This document shows, one piece after another, positions 56,175 through 64,000 of a stretch of DNA of 64,000 bases (the first letter of the stretch is position 1; each line of letters opens with the position of its first letter). A model generated the notes under the pieces. The model was not told the origin of the DNA, ran no database searches, and worked only from the letters and a program-made list of their open reading frames with translations. The stretch lies in NCBI GenBank assembly GCA_019745975.1, contig JAIESQ010000038.1, forward strand, positions 1 through 64,000, read 5' to 3'. Made by a program: the position numbers and the translations under genes. Source of the stretch: Pirellulales bacterium (GTDB lineage Bacteria > Planctomycetota > Planctomycetia > Pirellulales > JAEUIK01).

Positions 56175-56326
56175 CCATACTCCAACCGACTGCCGGCAGA
56201 CGTTCGCGTGGCCGTCAAGCCTGCTTTGACGCCTGTCGGTCAGAATCCTAGACTGGCACACGAGATCGGAGATCGCTCGCAACCAAGGATCGATCTCGAA
56301 GGGCGCCGCCGGGCTCGGAACGATCG

Positions 56327-58165
56327 ATGACTGCCATTCTTGGTATTTCGGCTTTCTACCACGACTCTGCGGCCGCGTTGGTCGTCGACGGCCGAATCGT
56401 GGCGGCCGCTCAGGAAGAGCGTTTTAGCCGCATCAAACACGACGATGGGTTCCCGCAACAGGCGGTTGACTATTGTCTGGTCGAGGCGGGTGTCGGTCCG
56501 GGCGATCTCGACTGGGTCGGCTTTTACGACAAGCCGCTGCTGAAGTTCGAGCGGCTGCTTGAGACCTACTTGGCCTACGCACCGCAAGGATTTCGCACTT
56601 TTCGTCGGGCACTCCCCGCCTGGGCGGGCGAGAAACTCTTTTTGCCCAAGGTACTATCCCGAGGACTCGGAGGCCGGTATCGCAAGCGGTTCGTATTCAC
56701 TGAGCATCACGAGTCGCATGCGGCCAGCGCGTTCTTTCCATCGCCGTTCGACGAAGCGGCTATTCTCACGCTCGATGGTGTGGGCGAATGGGCTACGGCC
56801 AGCTACGGCGTGGGCCAAGGCAATCGTATCAAGCTCACGCATCAAATGCGGTTTCCGCACTCGCTCGGTTTGCTCTATTCGGCCTTCACTTACTACTGTG
56901 GTTTCAAGGTCAATAGCGGTGAGTACAAACTGATGGGGTTGGCCCCCTACGGCCAGCCGCGCTACGCCGATTTGATTCTGCAGCACCTGATCGATCTCAA
57001 GCCCGATGGATCGTTCCGCCTCGACATGCAGTATTTCAACTACTGCCAGGGGCTGACGATGACCTCGCGGAGATTCGACAGACTGTTCGGTGGGCCGCCC
57101 CGCACGCCGGAGTCGCCGCTGACCGAGCGGCACATGGACCTGGCCGCCTCGATCCAGCAGGTGACCGAAGAAGTGATGTTGCGCAGTGTGCGGCACTTGG
57201 TCGAAACCACCGGTCAAAAGAACCTGTGCCTGGCCGGCGGCGTGGCGCTCAACTGTGTGGCAAACGGCCGCGTGCTGCGAGAAACGCCGATCGAAAACCT
57301 CTGGATTCAACCCGCCGCGGGCGACGCCGGCGGTGCGCTCGGCGTGGCGTTGTTTATTCAAAATCAGTTGCTCGACGAACCGCGACAGCCGGAGCGCTAC
57401 GACTCGCAGCGTGGTTCTCTATTGGGCCCCGAGTTCAGCGACGAACAGATCGAGCGGCGCTTGCGCGGTGTCGAGGCCCGTTACATTCGCTATGCCGACG
57501 ACGAAGCTTTGACCGAAGCTGTTGCGGAACACTTGGCGGATGGCAAAGTAATCGGCTGGTTTCAAGGACGCATGGAATTTGGCCCTCGGGCGCTCGGCGG
57601 TCGGAGCATTTTGGGAGATCCGCGGCGCCCTGAGATGCAATCGACGATGAACCTGAAGATCAAGTTCCGCGAATCGTTCCGGCCATTCGCACCGTCGGTG
57701 CTGCGGTCGCGCGTCGATGAGTTCTTCGAAATGCGCCCCGAGGAGGACAGCCCGTACATGTTGCTGGTGGCGCCCGTGCAGCCTGATAAACGCACCCACG
57801 ACGCCGGCCGCGAGCAGGGACTTACGGGCATCGCGCTTTTGAACTGTCCGCGCAGCGAGATCCCGGCGGTGACACACGTCGACTATTCAGCCCGCGTGCA
57901 AACCGTCGACCCCGTGCGGCACGGGCGGTACTATCGGCTGCTCAAGGCGTTCGAGCGGCGCACGGGTTGCCCGGTGCTGATTAACACCAGCTTCAACGTG
58001 CGCGGCGAGCCAATTGTCGGCACGCCGGAGCAGGCCTACCGCTGTTTCATGGCCACGAACATCGACGTGCTGGTACTCGAGCACTGCGTGTTGTTGAAGG
58101 AAGAACAAATGGAAGCCACCGTGGCGGACGCCGACGCGTACCTTAAGCAATTCGCTTTGGACTAG
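56327..58165 (+). CDS. Carbamoyltransferase of the NodU/CmcH family
   Basis: A 612-residue enzyme. The N-terminal ASKHA-fold domain begins I-L-G-I-S-A-F-Y-H-D-S-A and has the metal-site motif T-E-H-H-E-S-H-A-A-S-A near residue 127; the C-terminal domain has R-M-E-F-G-P-R-A-L-G-G-R-S. It transfers carbamoyl from carbamoyl phosphate to hydroxyl groups of sugars or antibiotic-like molecules. It begins a compact cassette with an SxtJ-like and a DUF5989 gene. Confidence 0.93.
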   Translation: MTAILGISAFYHDSAAALVVDGRIVAAAQEERFSRIKHDDGFPQQAVDYCLVEAGVGPGDLDWVGFYDKPLLKFERLLETYLAYAPQGFRTFRRALPAWAGEKLFLPKVLSRGLGGRYRKRFVFTEHHESHAASAFFPSPFDEAAILTLDGVGEWATASYGVGQGNRIKLTHQMRFPHSLGLLYSAFTYYCGFKVNSGEYKLMGLAPYGQPRYADLILQHLIDLKPDGSFRLDMQYFNYCQGLTMTSRRFDRLFGGPPRTPESPLTERHMDLAASIQQVTEEVMLRSVRHLVETTGQKNLCLAGGVALNCVANGRVLRETPIENLWIQPAAGDAGGALGVALFIQNQLLDEPRQPERYDSQRGSLLGPEFSDEQIERRLRGVEARYIRYADDEALTEAVAEHLADGKVIGWFQGRMEFGPRALGGRSILGDPRRPEMQSTMNLKIKFRESFRPFAPSVLRSRVDEFFEMRPEEDSPYMLLVAPVQPDKRTHDAGREQGLTGIALLNCPRSEIPAVTHVDYSARVQTVDPVRHGRYYRLLKAFERRTGCPVLINTSFNVRGEPIVGTPEQAYRCFMATNIDVLVLEHCVLLKEEQMEATVADADAYLKQFALD

Positions 58166-58185
58166 CAGCATTACGAAAGCAACAC

Positions 58186-58605
58186 ATGGCGCTCGTCAAG
58201 ATCAACTGGCAGCCCGATCGTAAGATGCTCGGCGAGTTTTCGCAGGCTGGCATGTTCTTTCTGGGCATGCTTGCCTGCCCGCTGGCGCTGTACCGCGGAC
58301 ATGTCGAGCGCGGACTAGCCTTTTGGCTCGTGGCGGTCGTGCTGCGCATTATTGGCATGACGCGGCCGGAGTGGTTGCGGTGGCCGTTTATTGGGCTCAG
58401 TGTAGTTGCCTGGCCAATCGGCTGGGTGGTTTCGCATTTGGCCTTGGGCATCATTTACTATGGAATCTTCACGCCGGTAGCGCTGGTGTTTCGACTGCTA
58501 GGACGCGACCCGCTGAACCGGCGGCTGGACCGTCAGGCCGCCAGCTACTGGGAGCACTACGAGCCCGATCGCGGCGGCAAGGCTCGCTATCTGCGACAAT
58601 TCTAG
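58186..58605 (+). CDS. SxtJ family membrane protein
   Basis: A 139-residue protein with three hydrophobic helices (about 20-36, 42-58, 65-95). The ending L-N-R-R-L-D-R-Q-A-A-S-Y-W is conserved in SxtJ-like proteins found beside carbamoyltransferase genes. Function unknown. 20 bases after the carbamoyltransferase stop. Confidence 0.87.
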   Translation: MALVKINWQPDRKMLGEFSQAGMFFLGMLACPLALYRGHVERGLAFWLVAVVLRIIGMTRPEWLRWPFIGLSVVAWPIGWVVSHLALGIIYYGIFTPVALVFRLLGRDPLNRRLDRQAASYWEHYEPDRGGKARYLRQF

Positions 58606-58687
58606 GTATTGATAGATAGACCGCTTTGGTAGTCGCACAGTCTGGTCGCGGCGGCCGAGCCCACACAACCCGCCCGAGCGATTGATC

Positions 58688-58885
58688 ATGAGCAAGTCGG
58701 ACAAGCAGCAATTTGAGGACCTCTCACAAGCGCCGCAGCCTGGCCTGGTAGCCGAGTTCATCGACTTCCTGAAGCACAACAAGAAGTGGTGGCTGCTGCC
58801 GATCCTGATTGTGATCGGTCTGGTGGGGGCGCTGGCGGCCTTCTCGGCGACCGGAGCTGGGCCGTTCATTTACACGTTCTGGTAA
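58688..58885 (+). CDS. DUF5989 small membrane protein
   Basis: A 65-residue single-helix protein. The segment F-I-D-F-L-K-H-N-K-K-W-W-L-L-P precedes the helix and ends in G-P-F-I-Y-T-F-W, matching DUF5989, found next to SxtJ and NodU-like genes. ATG 58688 is preceded two codons earlier by an in-frame TTG. Confidence 0.88.
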   Translation: MSKSDKQQFEDLSQAPQPGLVAEFIDFLKHNKKWWLLPILIVIGLVGALAAFSATGAGPFIYTFW

Positions 58886-58920
58886 CGCGATATTCGACGC
58901 TGTTGACAGCGGAGATGCGA

Positions 58921-58939
58921 CCGGCCTCGGTGAGGCCGG
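58921..58939. terminator. Perfect hairpin between convergent genes
   Basis: CCGGCCTC and GAGGCCGG form an eight-base stem with a three-base loop, between the DUF5989 stop and the trpC stop. There is no T-run on either side, so a bidirectional terminator is only a possibility. Confidence 0.3.
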
Positions 58940-58954
58940 CTACAGCGCTTCACT

Positions 58955-59740
58955 TCAAGCGCGGCCCAGCAGTGCGTCGACCGCCGCGCCGATGTCGGTG
59001 GCGCGCATCAGGCTTTCGCCCACCAGCATTGCTTGCACGCCGCCACGTTCGAGGCGCAGGGCGTCGTCGCGCGTGGCGATGCCGCTTTCGCCGACCACGA
59101 TGTGATCGGCGGGAATCTGCGCGCGCAGTCTTAGCGTGTGTTCCAGATCGACTTCGAACGTGTGCAAGTCGCGGTTGTTGATGCCCACCAGCAGGGCGCC
59201 AGCGTTCAGCACGCGCGCGAGGTTCGCCGGCTCGTAAAACTCCACGAGCGGGGTCATCCCCAGTTCGAGCGCCGCGTTGTGCAGGCTGCGCAGCGAACAG
59301 TCGTCGAGGCATTCGGCGATCAACAACACGGCATCGGCGCCGGCAGCCCGAGCTTCGAGCAGTTGATAGCGATCGAGGATGAAATCTTTGCGCAGCACTG
59401 GCAGCTCGACCGCCGCGCGCACTGCGGTGAGATGCTCCAGGCGACCTTGAAAGTGAGGCTCGTCAGTCAGCACGCTCAGGCAGGTAGCGCCGTGCGCTTC
59501 GTAAACGCTGGCGACCGCCACGGGATCGAAGTCCTCGCGGATGATCCCCTTCGACGGGCTGGCCTTCTTGATCTCCGCGATCAAATTGATCGGGCCTGGT
59601 GCGGCCAGCGCGGCGAAAAAGTCGCGGGGCTCCGGAGCGTCGGCCAGCCGCGCCGCCAGCTCGCGCTCAGCGAGCGCCGCTTTGGCGGCCGCGATCTCGC
59701 GCCGCTTGTCGGCGACGATCTGGTCGAGAATGGTGCTCAA
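58955..59740 (-). CDS. trpC: Indole-3-glycerol-phosphate synthase
   Basis: A 261-residue TIM barrel. It has the family loop A-E-I-K-K-A-S-P-S-K-G, R-K-D-F-I and V-G-E-S-G-I; the catalytic lysines and glutamate are present. It closes the indole ring in tryptophan synthesis. The TTG start at 59740 overlaps the purH stop in TTGA, and the resulting length is that of the family. A longer ATG frame (59785) would overlap purH by 49 bases and is less likely. Confidence 0.93.
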   Translation of the reverse strand: MSTILDQIVADKRREIAAAKAALAERELAARLADAPEPRDFFAALAAPGPINLIAEIKKASPSKGIIREDFDPVAVASVYEAHGATCLSVLTDEPHFQGRLEHLTAVRAAVELPVLRKDFILDRYQLLEARAAGADAVLLIAECLDDCSLRSLHNAALELGMTPLVEFYEPANLARVLNAGALLVGINNRDLHTFEVDLEHTLRLRAQIPADHIVVGESGIATRDDALRLERGGVQAMLVGESLMRATDIGAAVDALLGRA

Positions 59741-61383
59741 TGCTTGAAATGCCTGCGACCAGTGAACAGCATCGCCAGGCCGCATCGGTTGCAGGCGGCG
59801 ACGACCTCGGCGTCTTTAACCGAGCCGCCCGGTTGAATCACCGCCGCGATGCCGGCCTTGGCGGCTAGCTCGATCGAATCGGGGAAGGGGAAAAACGCGT
59901 CGGAAGCCAGCACAGCGCCTTTGGCCCGGTCGCCAGCCTTTCGAAGGGCGATTTCGACCGAGTCGACGCGGCTCATCTGCCCGGCGCCGACACCGACCAG
60001 CGTGCCCGCTTGCACCACGACGATCGCGTTGCTCTTCACGTATCGCACGATCGCCCAGGCGAAGGCCAGTGCCGCGAGCTGGGCATCGATCGGAGACTTC
60101 AGCGTGGCAACTTTCCACGCAGCCGGATCATCGGACCCAGCGTCGCGATCTTGCACAAGTACGCCGCCATCAATCGAACGCAGATCGAGAGCCGCTGTGG
60201 CGCGACTCTCAGCCGCCGGCATCAGTTCGCCAACCGCCACGAGCCGGACATTCGCTTTCCATTTCGGTTTTGTCGTGAGGATTTCGAGCGCGGCCGGCTC
60301 GAATGAGGGGGCGACGATGGCCTCGACAAAGCGGCCCGGCTCGGCCAACACTTCGGCGGCGGTCGTGTCGACCGGACGATTGAATCCCAGCACCGAACCG
60401 AATGCGCTCACCGGATCACCATCCAGGGCGCGCCGCGTTATTTCGCCCAGCGACTCGCCCGCGCTCGTCGCGATTGCCGCACCGCAGGGGTTGTTGTGTT
60501 TGATGACCGATACGGCCGGACGGGCAAGGCCGCGCACGATCGCCAGCGCGCTGTCGAGATCCAACAAGTTGTTGTACGAGAGCTCTTTGCCGTGCAGCGG
60601 CGGAGCCAAAGCGAGCGAAGTGCCGCTGCCATGGCTCGCGTTTCGATTCTGATCCTCGGCATCAACGTACAGCCCGGCGCGCTGATGCGGATTCTCGCCG
60701 TATCGCAGGGCTAACTTGCGGCGCAGTGCAATGTTCAACTGCTCCGGCAGGGCATCGGCGGCGCCGGCGGCATCCAACGTCGCCGTGCCAAGTTGCCCGG
60801 CAAACCAAGTTGCAATCGCCGCGTCGTAATCAGCCGTGTGGGCGAAAGCGGCAGCGGCCAGTTCGCGACGCAGCTCGGGCGACGTCGCTCCGCCAGCTTT
60901 GATTTCGGCGGCAATCTCTTCATACCGCGCCGGGCTCGTGGCAATCGAGGTGAAGGCGTGGTTTTTGGCGGCGGCTCGCACCAACGACGGCCCACCGATG
61001 TCGATTTGCTCGATCGCTTCCTCGAAGGCCACGCCCTGCTTGGCGACCGTCTCGCGGAAGGGATAGAGGTTCACCACCACAAGCTCGAAGGTGCGAATGC
61101 CGTGCTCGGCCAGGCTCGCGCGGTCCTCGGCGTTGTCGTGCCGGCACAAAATGCCGCCGAAGACCTTGGGGTGCAGCGTCTTGACCCGGCCATCCATGAT
61201 CTCGGGGAAGCTGGTATAGGCCGAGACGTCTTGCACCGGCAGTCCGGCCGCTTCGAGGTGTTTGCGGGTGCCACCAGTGCTGTAGATTTCGACGCCGGCG
61301 GCAACCAACTGATGGGCCAACGGAACCAGGCCCGTCTTGTCGCTAACACTGATCAGGGCACGCTGAATTCGAGGTGAGGACAT
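59737..61383 (-). CDS. purH: Bifunctional AICAR transformylase/IMP cyclohydrolase
   Basis: A 548-residue protein. The N-terminal MGS-like cyclohydrolase domain has S-V-S-D-K-T-G and the P-E-I-M-D-G-R-V-K-T-L-H-P-K motif; the C-terminal transformylase domain has I-K-H-N-N-P-C-G and ends with the T-G-R-R-H-F-K-H motif. It performs the last two steps of purine synthesis. It is translationally coupled to trpC. Confidence 0.96.
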   Translation of the reverse strand: MSSPRIQRALISVSDKTGLVPLAHQLVAAGVEIYSTGGTRKHLEAAGLPVQDVSAYTSFPEIMDGRVKTLHPKVFGGILCRHDNAEDRASLAEHGIRTFELVVVNLYPFRETVAKQGVAFEEAIEQIDIGGPSLVRAAAKNHAFTSIATSPARYEEIAAEIKAGGATSPELRRELAAAAFAHTADYDAAIATWFAGQLGTATLDAAGAADALPEQLNIALRRKLALRYGENPHQRAGLYVDAEDQNRNASHGSGTSLALAPPLHGKELSYNNLLDLDSALAIVRGLARPAVSVIKHNNPCGAAIATSAGESLGEITRRALDGDPVSAFGSVLGFNRPVDTTAAEVLAEPGRFVEAIVAPSFEPAALEILTTKPKWKANVRLVAVGELMPAAESRATAALDLRSIDGGVLVQDRDAGSDDPAAWKVATLKSPIDAQLAALAFAWAIVRYVKSNAIVVVQAGTLVGVGAGQMSRVDSVEIALRKAGDRAKGAVLASDAFFPFPDSIELAAKAGIAAVIQPGGSVKDAEVVAACNRCGLAMLFTGRRHFKH

Positions 61384-61567
61384 TTACAAGGGCTTTGGCG
61401 CTGAGAGTACGAATGACTCCGAATGCTCGATTATTAGAACGCGCCAAGGGCGGCCATAATAGGGGCACGGGTTGACGGCTCAACGAATCGATGCCCAGAA
61501 TGATCGCGCGAAACGATACGAACACCACTGCTACCGCGAGCAATCCCGCTGCCTTGCCGAACGCAAC

Positions 61568-61882
61568 ATGCCTACGAACGAAGAGCTATACGACGAAGCG
61601 ACGCGCCTCAAGGATCAAGGCGAGAACGAGGCTGCCATCGCCAAGCTCAATGAGTTGTTAGCCCAGGACGAGAAGTACGCCCTGGCTCACTCGGCGCTGG
61701 CGGTACTCTACACGCGCGTCAAGCAGCACGACCTGGCGATCAAGCACGCGCAGCGCGTTTGCGAGCTGGAGCCGAACGAGGCCTTCAGCTTCACGGCCAT
61801 GAGCGTCACCTACCAACGGGCGGGCAAGATCCCCGAGGCCGAAGACGCCATGGCCCGGGCCCGCATGATTCAGGGGCATTAG
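61568..61882 (+). CDS. Small TPR protein
   Basis: A 104-residue protein made of about three TPR helices pairs: A-I-A-K-L-N-E-L-L-A-Q-D, A-L-A-H-S-A-L-A-V-L-Y and P-N-E-A-F-S-F-T-A-M-S. No signal peptide. It probably binds protein partners in the cytoplasm. ATG 61568 is preferred over an in-frame ATG 32 codons earlier. Confidence 0.85.
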   Translation: MPTNEELYDEATRLKDQGENEAAIAKLNELLAQDEKYALAHSALAVLYTRVKQHDLAIKHAQRVCELEPNEAFSFTAMSVTYQRAGKIPEAEDAMARARMIQGH

Positions 61883-62166
61883 CGGCGACAGCGGTCCGGC
61901 GCCGTAGCGACGCCTCGGCACGAGCGGGCTGTTCCACGCGGCGCGAATCGCATATCCCGATTATCCGTTGGCGTTGGTCCATTGCGCCGAGAAAGTGCAG
62001 TCGGAGTCGGCGGCGCTTCGATACTAAATCTGCTAGCAAGCACTCGGCGCCGGCGAAGTCGTCTTGCGGCCAAAAGCCAATCCCCGCCTAAACCACGCTC
62101 CCGGTTCGCGCTCGCTCGCCCTGCCAGGATGGCGCGGCGCTAGTCCGCCGGATGAGGATCTGCGCC

Positions 62167-62457
62167 GTGGAAATCAACCGCCACCAGTGGTTCATGATCG
62201 GTTTGATCGTATTGGCCCTGGGACTGCAGTTTCGACTCGTCGAATCGTACACCCTGAGTCAGCGTTCCACGCAGTTTCTGGCTGAAAGGGCCGGCAAGCC
62301 GGTCGACAAGACTGTACTCGGCATGAGAACCATGCTCCCATCGGCCGGCCCGCAAGTACGCAAAGTCGTGCGGCCCCCCGATTGGCTCGGCTGGGCACTC
62401 GTTTCGACCGGCGCGGTGCTCGTGCTGCACAGCCTGGCGATGCCGCGCCCCGACTGA
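62167..62457 (+). CDS. Small two-helix membrane protein
   Basis: A 96-residue protein. One hydrophobic helix near the N-terminus (W-F-M-I-G-L-I-V-L-A-L-G-L) and one near the C-terminus (W-L-G-W-A-L-V-S-T-G-A-V) frame a polar loop with V-V-R-P-P-D-W. GTG 62167 is preceded by GAGGA eight bases upstream; an ATG five codons earlier (62152) has no such site. Function unknown. Confidence 0.75.
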   Translation: MEINRHQWFMIGLIVLALGLQFRLVESYTLSQRSTQFLAERAGKPVDKTVLGMRTMLPSAGPQVRKVVRPPDWLGWALVSTGAVLVLHSLAMPRPD

Positions 62458-62484
62458 CCGATCGGCGCCGCGGTTTGCCGCGTG

Positions 62485-63390
62485 TTACACGGTCATGAGC
62501 TCGTCGAGGTCGCCGTCCGACAGCACTTCGGCGAGTGATTGCGAACGGGCACGGTCGATCCGCGCGAGCCGCCGCTGAAACTGCGCCATCGCGTAGCCGA
62601 CAAATTCGTTCACATCCAATTCGAACGGCGCCGGCCGATCATAATACGAAAACAGCTCCTCGATCATGCCGGTCGCCGGCACGATGAGCTCGTTCATCCG
62701 CCGCTGGATCGCCTGCCAGGCCGGCTCGCCGTGCTCGGCCACCAGCCGCGATAACAGGAACACCCCGTAGGCCAGGTGCCGCGATTCATCGCGCTTCAGG
62801 TTGTCGACCACCTGGAGCATGCCCGGCAGAATGCCGCGCCGCCGCATCACCGTGTACGAGGCGTGGTAGCCCGTCTCGGCCAGCACTCCTTCGACGATCA
62901 GGTTGTAGGTCACCGATGCTTCGACCTGCGCCTCGGGCGAGGCGTCGTGCCGCAACCGCCCCAAGGCCGCGGGGAGCATGTCGTAGAAAATCGTGCGGTA
63001 CGACGGCGTATGGTAGTGCGACAAGTCGGCGTCGGCCTGGGCGACTTCAGTCAGAAAGCGGTCGAAGGCCTCGACGTGCTTGGCCTCTTCCCAGAGAAAG
63101 CTCGTCAAGTAGATCTCTTCTTCGAGCCGGCCTTCGGCGGCGATCACCTGGATCAAGGGGAGCAGGTCGAGCGTGACCGCCTCTTCGCCCCCCTGAAACA
63201 AGGCGATCAGCCGCAGCAGGATGTCGCGCTCGGGATCAGTTAGCGCGACCCAGTCCTGGCGATCGCGGGCCATGTCGATATCGCGCGGATCCCAGATGCC
63301 GAGTTGCTTCGATTTCTGCCAGAGCCGGAAGACGGGGTGCCTCTTGTCCAATCGCCCGGAGCTGGTCGTCTGAAAGGCGGTGCGGAGCAT
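62485..63390 (-). CDS. R2-like ligand-binding oxidase (R2lox)
   Basis: A 301-residue ferritin-like protein. The metal ligands E69, E102, H105, E167, E202 and H205 align with the Mn/Fe site of R2lox, and V72 and Y162, the pair that forms the ether cross-link in this family, are both present. It is not a ribonucleotide reductase subunit. R2lox proteins oxidise an unidentified, fatty-acid-like ligand. ATG 63390 is used; the longer open frame reaches into the terminal repeats and is rejected. Confidence 0.93.
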   Translation of the reverse strand: MLRTAFQTTSSGRLDKRHPVFRLWQKSKQLGIWDPRDIDMARDRQDWVALTDPERDILLRLIALFQGGEEAVTLDLLPLIQVIAAEGRLEEEIYLTSFLWEEAKHVEAFDRFLTEVAQADADLSHYHTPSYRTIFYDMLPAALGRLRHDASPEAQVEASVTYNLIVEGVLAETGYHASYTVMRRRGILPGMLQVVDNLKRDESRHLAYGVFLLSRLVAEHGEPAWQAIQRRMNELIVPATGMIEELFSYYDRPAPFELDVNEFVGYAMAQFQRRLARIDRARSQSLAEVLSDGDLDELMTV

Positions 63391-64000
63391 GGCGGGACAG
63401 GGGGAATCGGGGCCACGGGTCTGCGGCGACGTAGCCGCTGGTACAATCTCCCGCTTTTCCAAGGGCAGTTCAACTATTGGGCCAACGGCTGCGATCGAAC
63501 TGTTAGCGCCAACGTCCGCAGCGACACTGCGGCATTCGAGCGCACACGGAAGGGTCCGTCCGCGTTGTCTCCTGCTCTCCTTTCTCCTGTTCACCTTCTC
63601 CCGGCCACAGGCCGGATGGGGGTCCCCCAGAATAAAGTTGTCCGGGAATTTGCGTCCGGGTGCGTCCGGGTGGCTTCCTATTGGACCGTAAATCGAATAG
63701 AGGGCACAACTTGCGGCGAGTGTAACACCGGGCATTTTGCGTCCGGGTGATCGTCCGGTTTGCGTCCGGGTGTTTTGCTATTGGACCCGAACTCCAATAG
63801 CAGGCACAACTTGGGGCCAATGTAACATCGTGAAGTTTGCGTCCGGGCGGGCGCCAGCCCGCGGTGAGCGGAGCCGAACCGTAGCCGTCGTTGGCGTATC
63901 TAGACTGGCCTCTCGCCGGCTCCGACATTTTGCGCCTGCGAGCAGGGTATTTCATTCCCCCTCTGGTCTCTGGCCTCTCACCTCTTGCCTGACACACCAG
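63391..64000. other. Repeat-rich right end without a credible gene
   Basis: No credible gene on either strand. The region has the 100-base repeat pair listed separately, a CT-rich tract at 63565-63603, another at 63953-63990, and a near-palindrome GGGGGTCCCCC around 63619. Open frames here only translate the repeats. Confidence 0.7.
63649..63847. repeat. Intergenic repeat array with TGCGTCCGGG and 100-base period
   Basis: TGCGTCCGGG occurs five times between 63651 and 63847. Two longer copies, 63661-63730 and 63761-63830, share CTATTGGACC, GGCACAACTTG and TGTAACA in the same order, exactly 100 bases apart. In the second copy, CTATTGGA and TCCAATAG form an eight-base stem. The unit lies before the R2lox gene start. 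Confidence 0.75.

Noticed and set aside
63391-63735. 115-codon N-terminal extension of R2lox
   Set aside because: The extension translates the terminal repeats, while the family starts at the Met at 63390 and the residue numbering of metal ligands then fits.

Overview
The window looks like a chromosomal segment from a GC-rich planctomycete, probably Pirellulales-like. The reasons are a DUF1559 pseudopilin-like protein, a fused MFS/spermidine-synthase/TPR protein, an octaheme cytochrome, a secreted Pro/Glu-rich protein with a Y-x-P-T-x-W-R-R-W motif, a Tat-exported sugar isomerase-like protein, and several small membrane proteins of planctomycete type. The placement rests on family recognition only. 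I saw no rRNA, tRNA, CRISPR array, insertion sequence or phage gene. Both window ends are repeat-rich and carry no credible gene.

Layout. 1-760: two sets of direct repeats, one with a REP-like hairpin, beside the 3' end of an S1-domain gene. 2.8-5.6 kb: conserved unknown, MarR-type regulator, zinc-ribbon membrane protein, sugar isomerase-like protein. 5.7-11.9 kb: a surface-glycan style group (SGNH protein, polytopic GT-C-like protein, epimerase, nucleotidyltransferase, GT2). 12-15.3 kb: EcsC-like protein and groES-groEL with a clear terminator. 15.6-24.3 kb: GT4, then a minus-strand group SDR / histidine phosphatase / acyl-CoA dehydrogenase-like / APH-type kinase that resembles the LvaD-LvaC-LvaA (ACAD10/11) 4-hydroxyacyl-CoA route, a PIN toxin-antitoxin pair and a ThDP enzyme. 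24.4-28.5 kb: pseudopilin gene divergent from a histidine kinase and a sigma-54 response regulator, with a good -24/-12 sigma-54 box before the pseudopilin gene.

28.5-34.4 kb: the fused spermidine-synthase protein, then lipB-lipA-lipoyl-like. In this last group the free-standing lipoyl-like domain has no lysine at all, and the LipB homologue lacks both catalytic residues. 34.5-39 kb: smpB, DUF2238, a TAXI-type binding protein, mutY with a Glu in the catalytic Asp position, and a TPR protein. 39-42.1 kb: an ABC importer combining a ribose-type binding protein and permease with a single-domain ATPase. 42.3-49.4 kb: octaheme cytochrome plus membrane partner, Ser/Thr kinase, SDR, peroxiredoxin, D-threonine-aldolase-like enzyme, DUF3467, Flp-like protein. 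49.8-58.9 kb: a 1422-residue TPR protein, a secreted low-complexity protein, and a carbamoyltransferase/SxtJ/DUF5989 cassette. 59-63.4 kb: purH-trpC, two small proteins and an R2-like ligand-binding oxidase.

Many neighbouring genes overlap by ATGA, GTGA, TTGA or TGATG junctions, which suggests translational coupling in the LVA-like, lip, ABC, cytochrome and purH-trpC groups. The most interesting points are the unusual lip cluster, the sigma-54/pseudopilin module, the LVA-like cluster with a cryptic coding fragment inside it, and the terminal repeat arrays.
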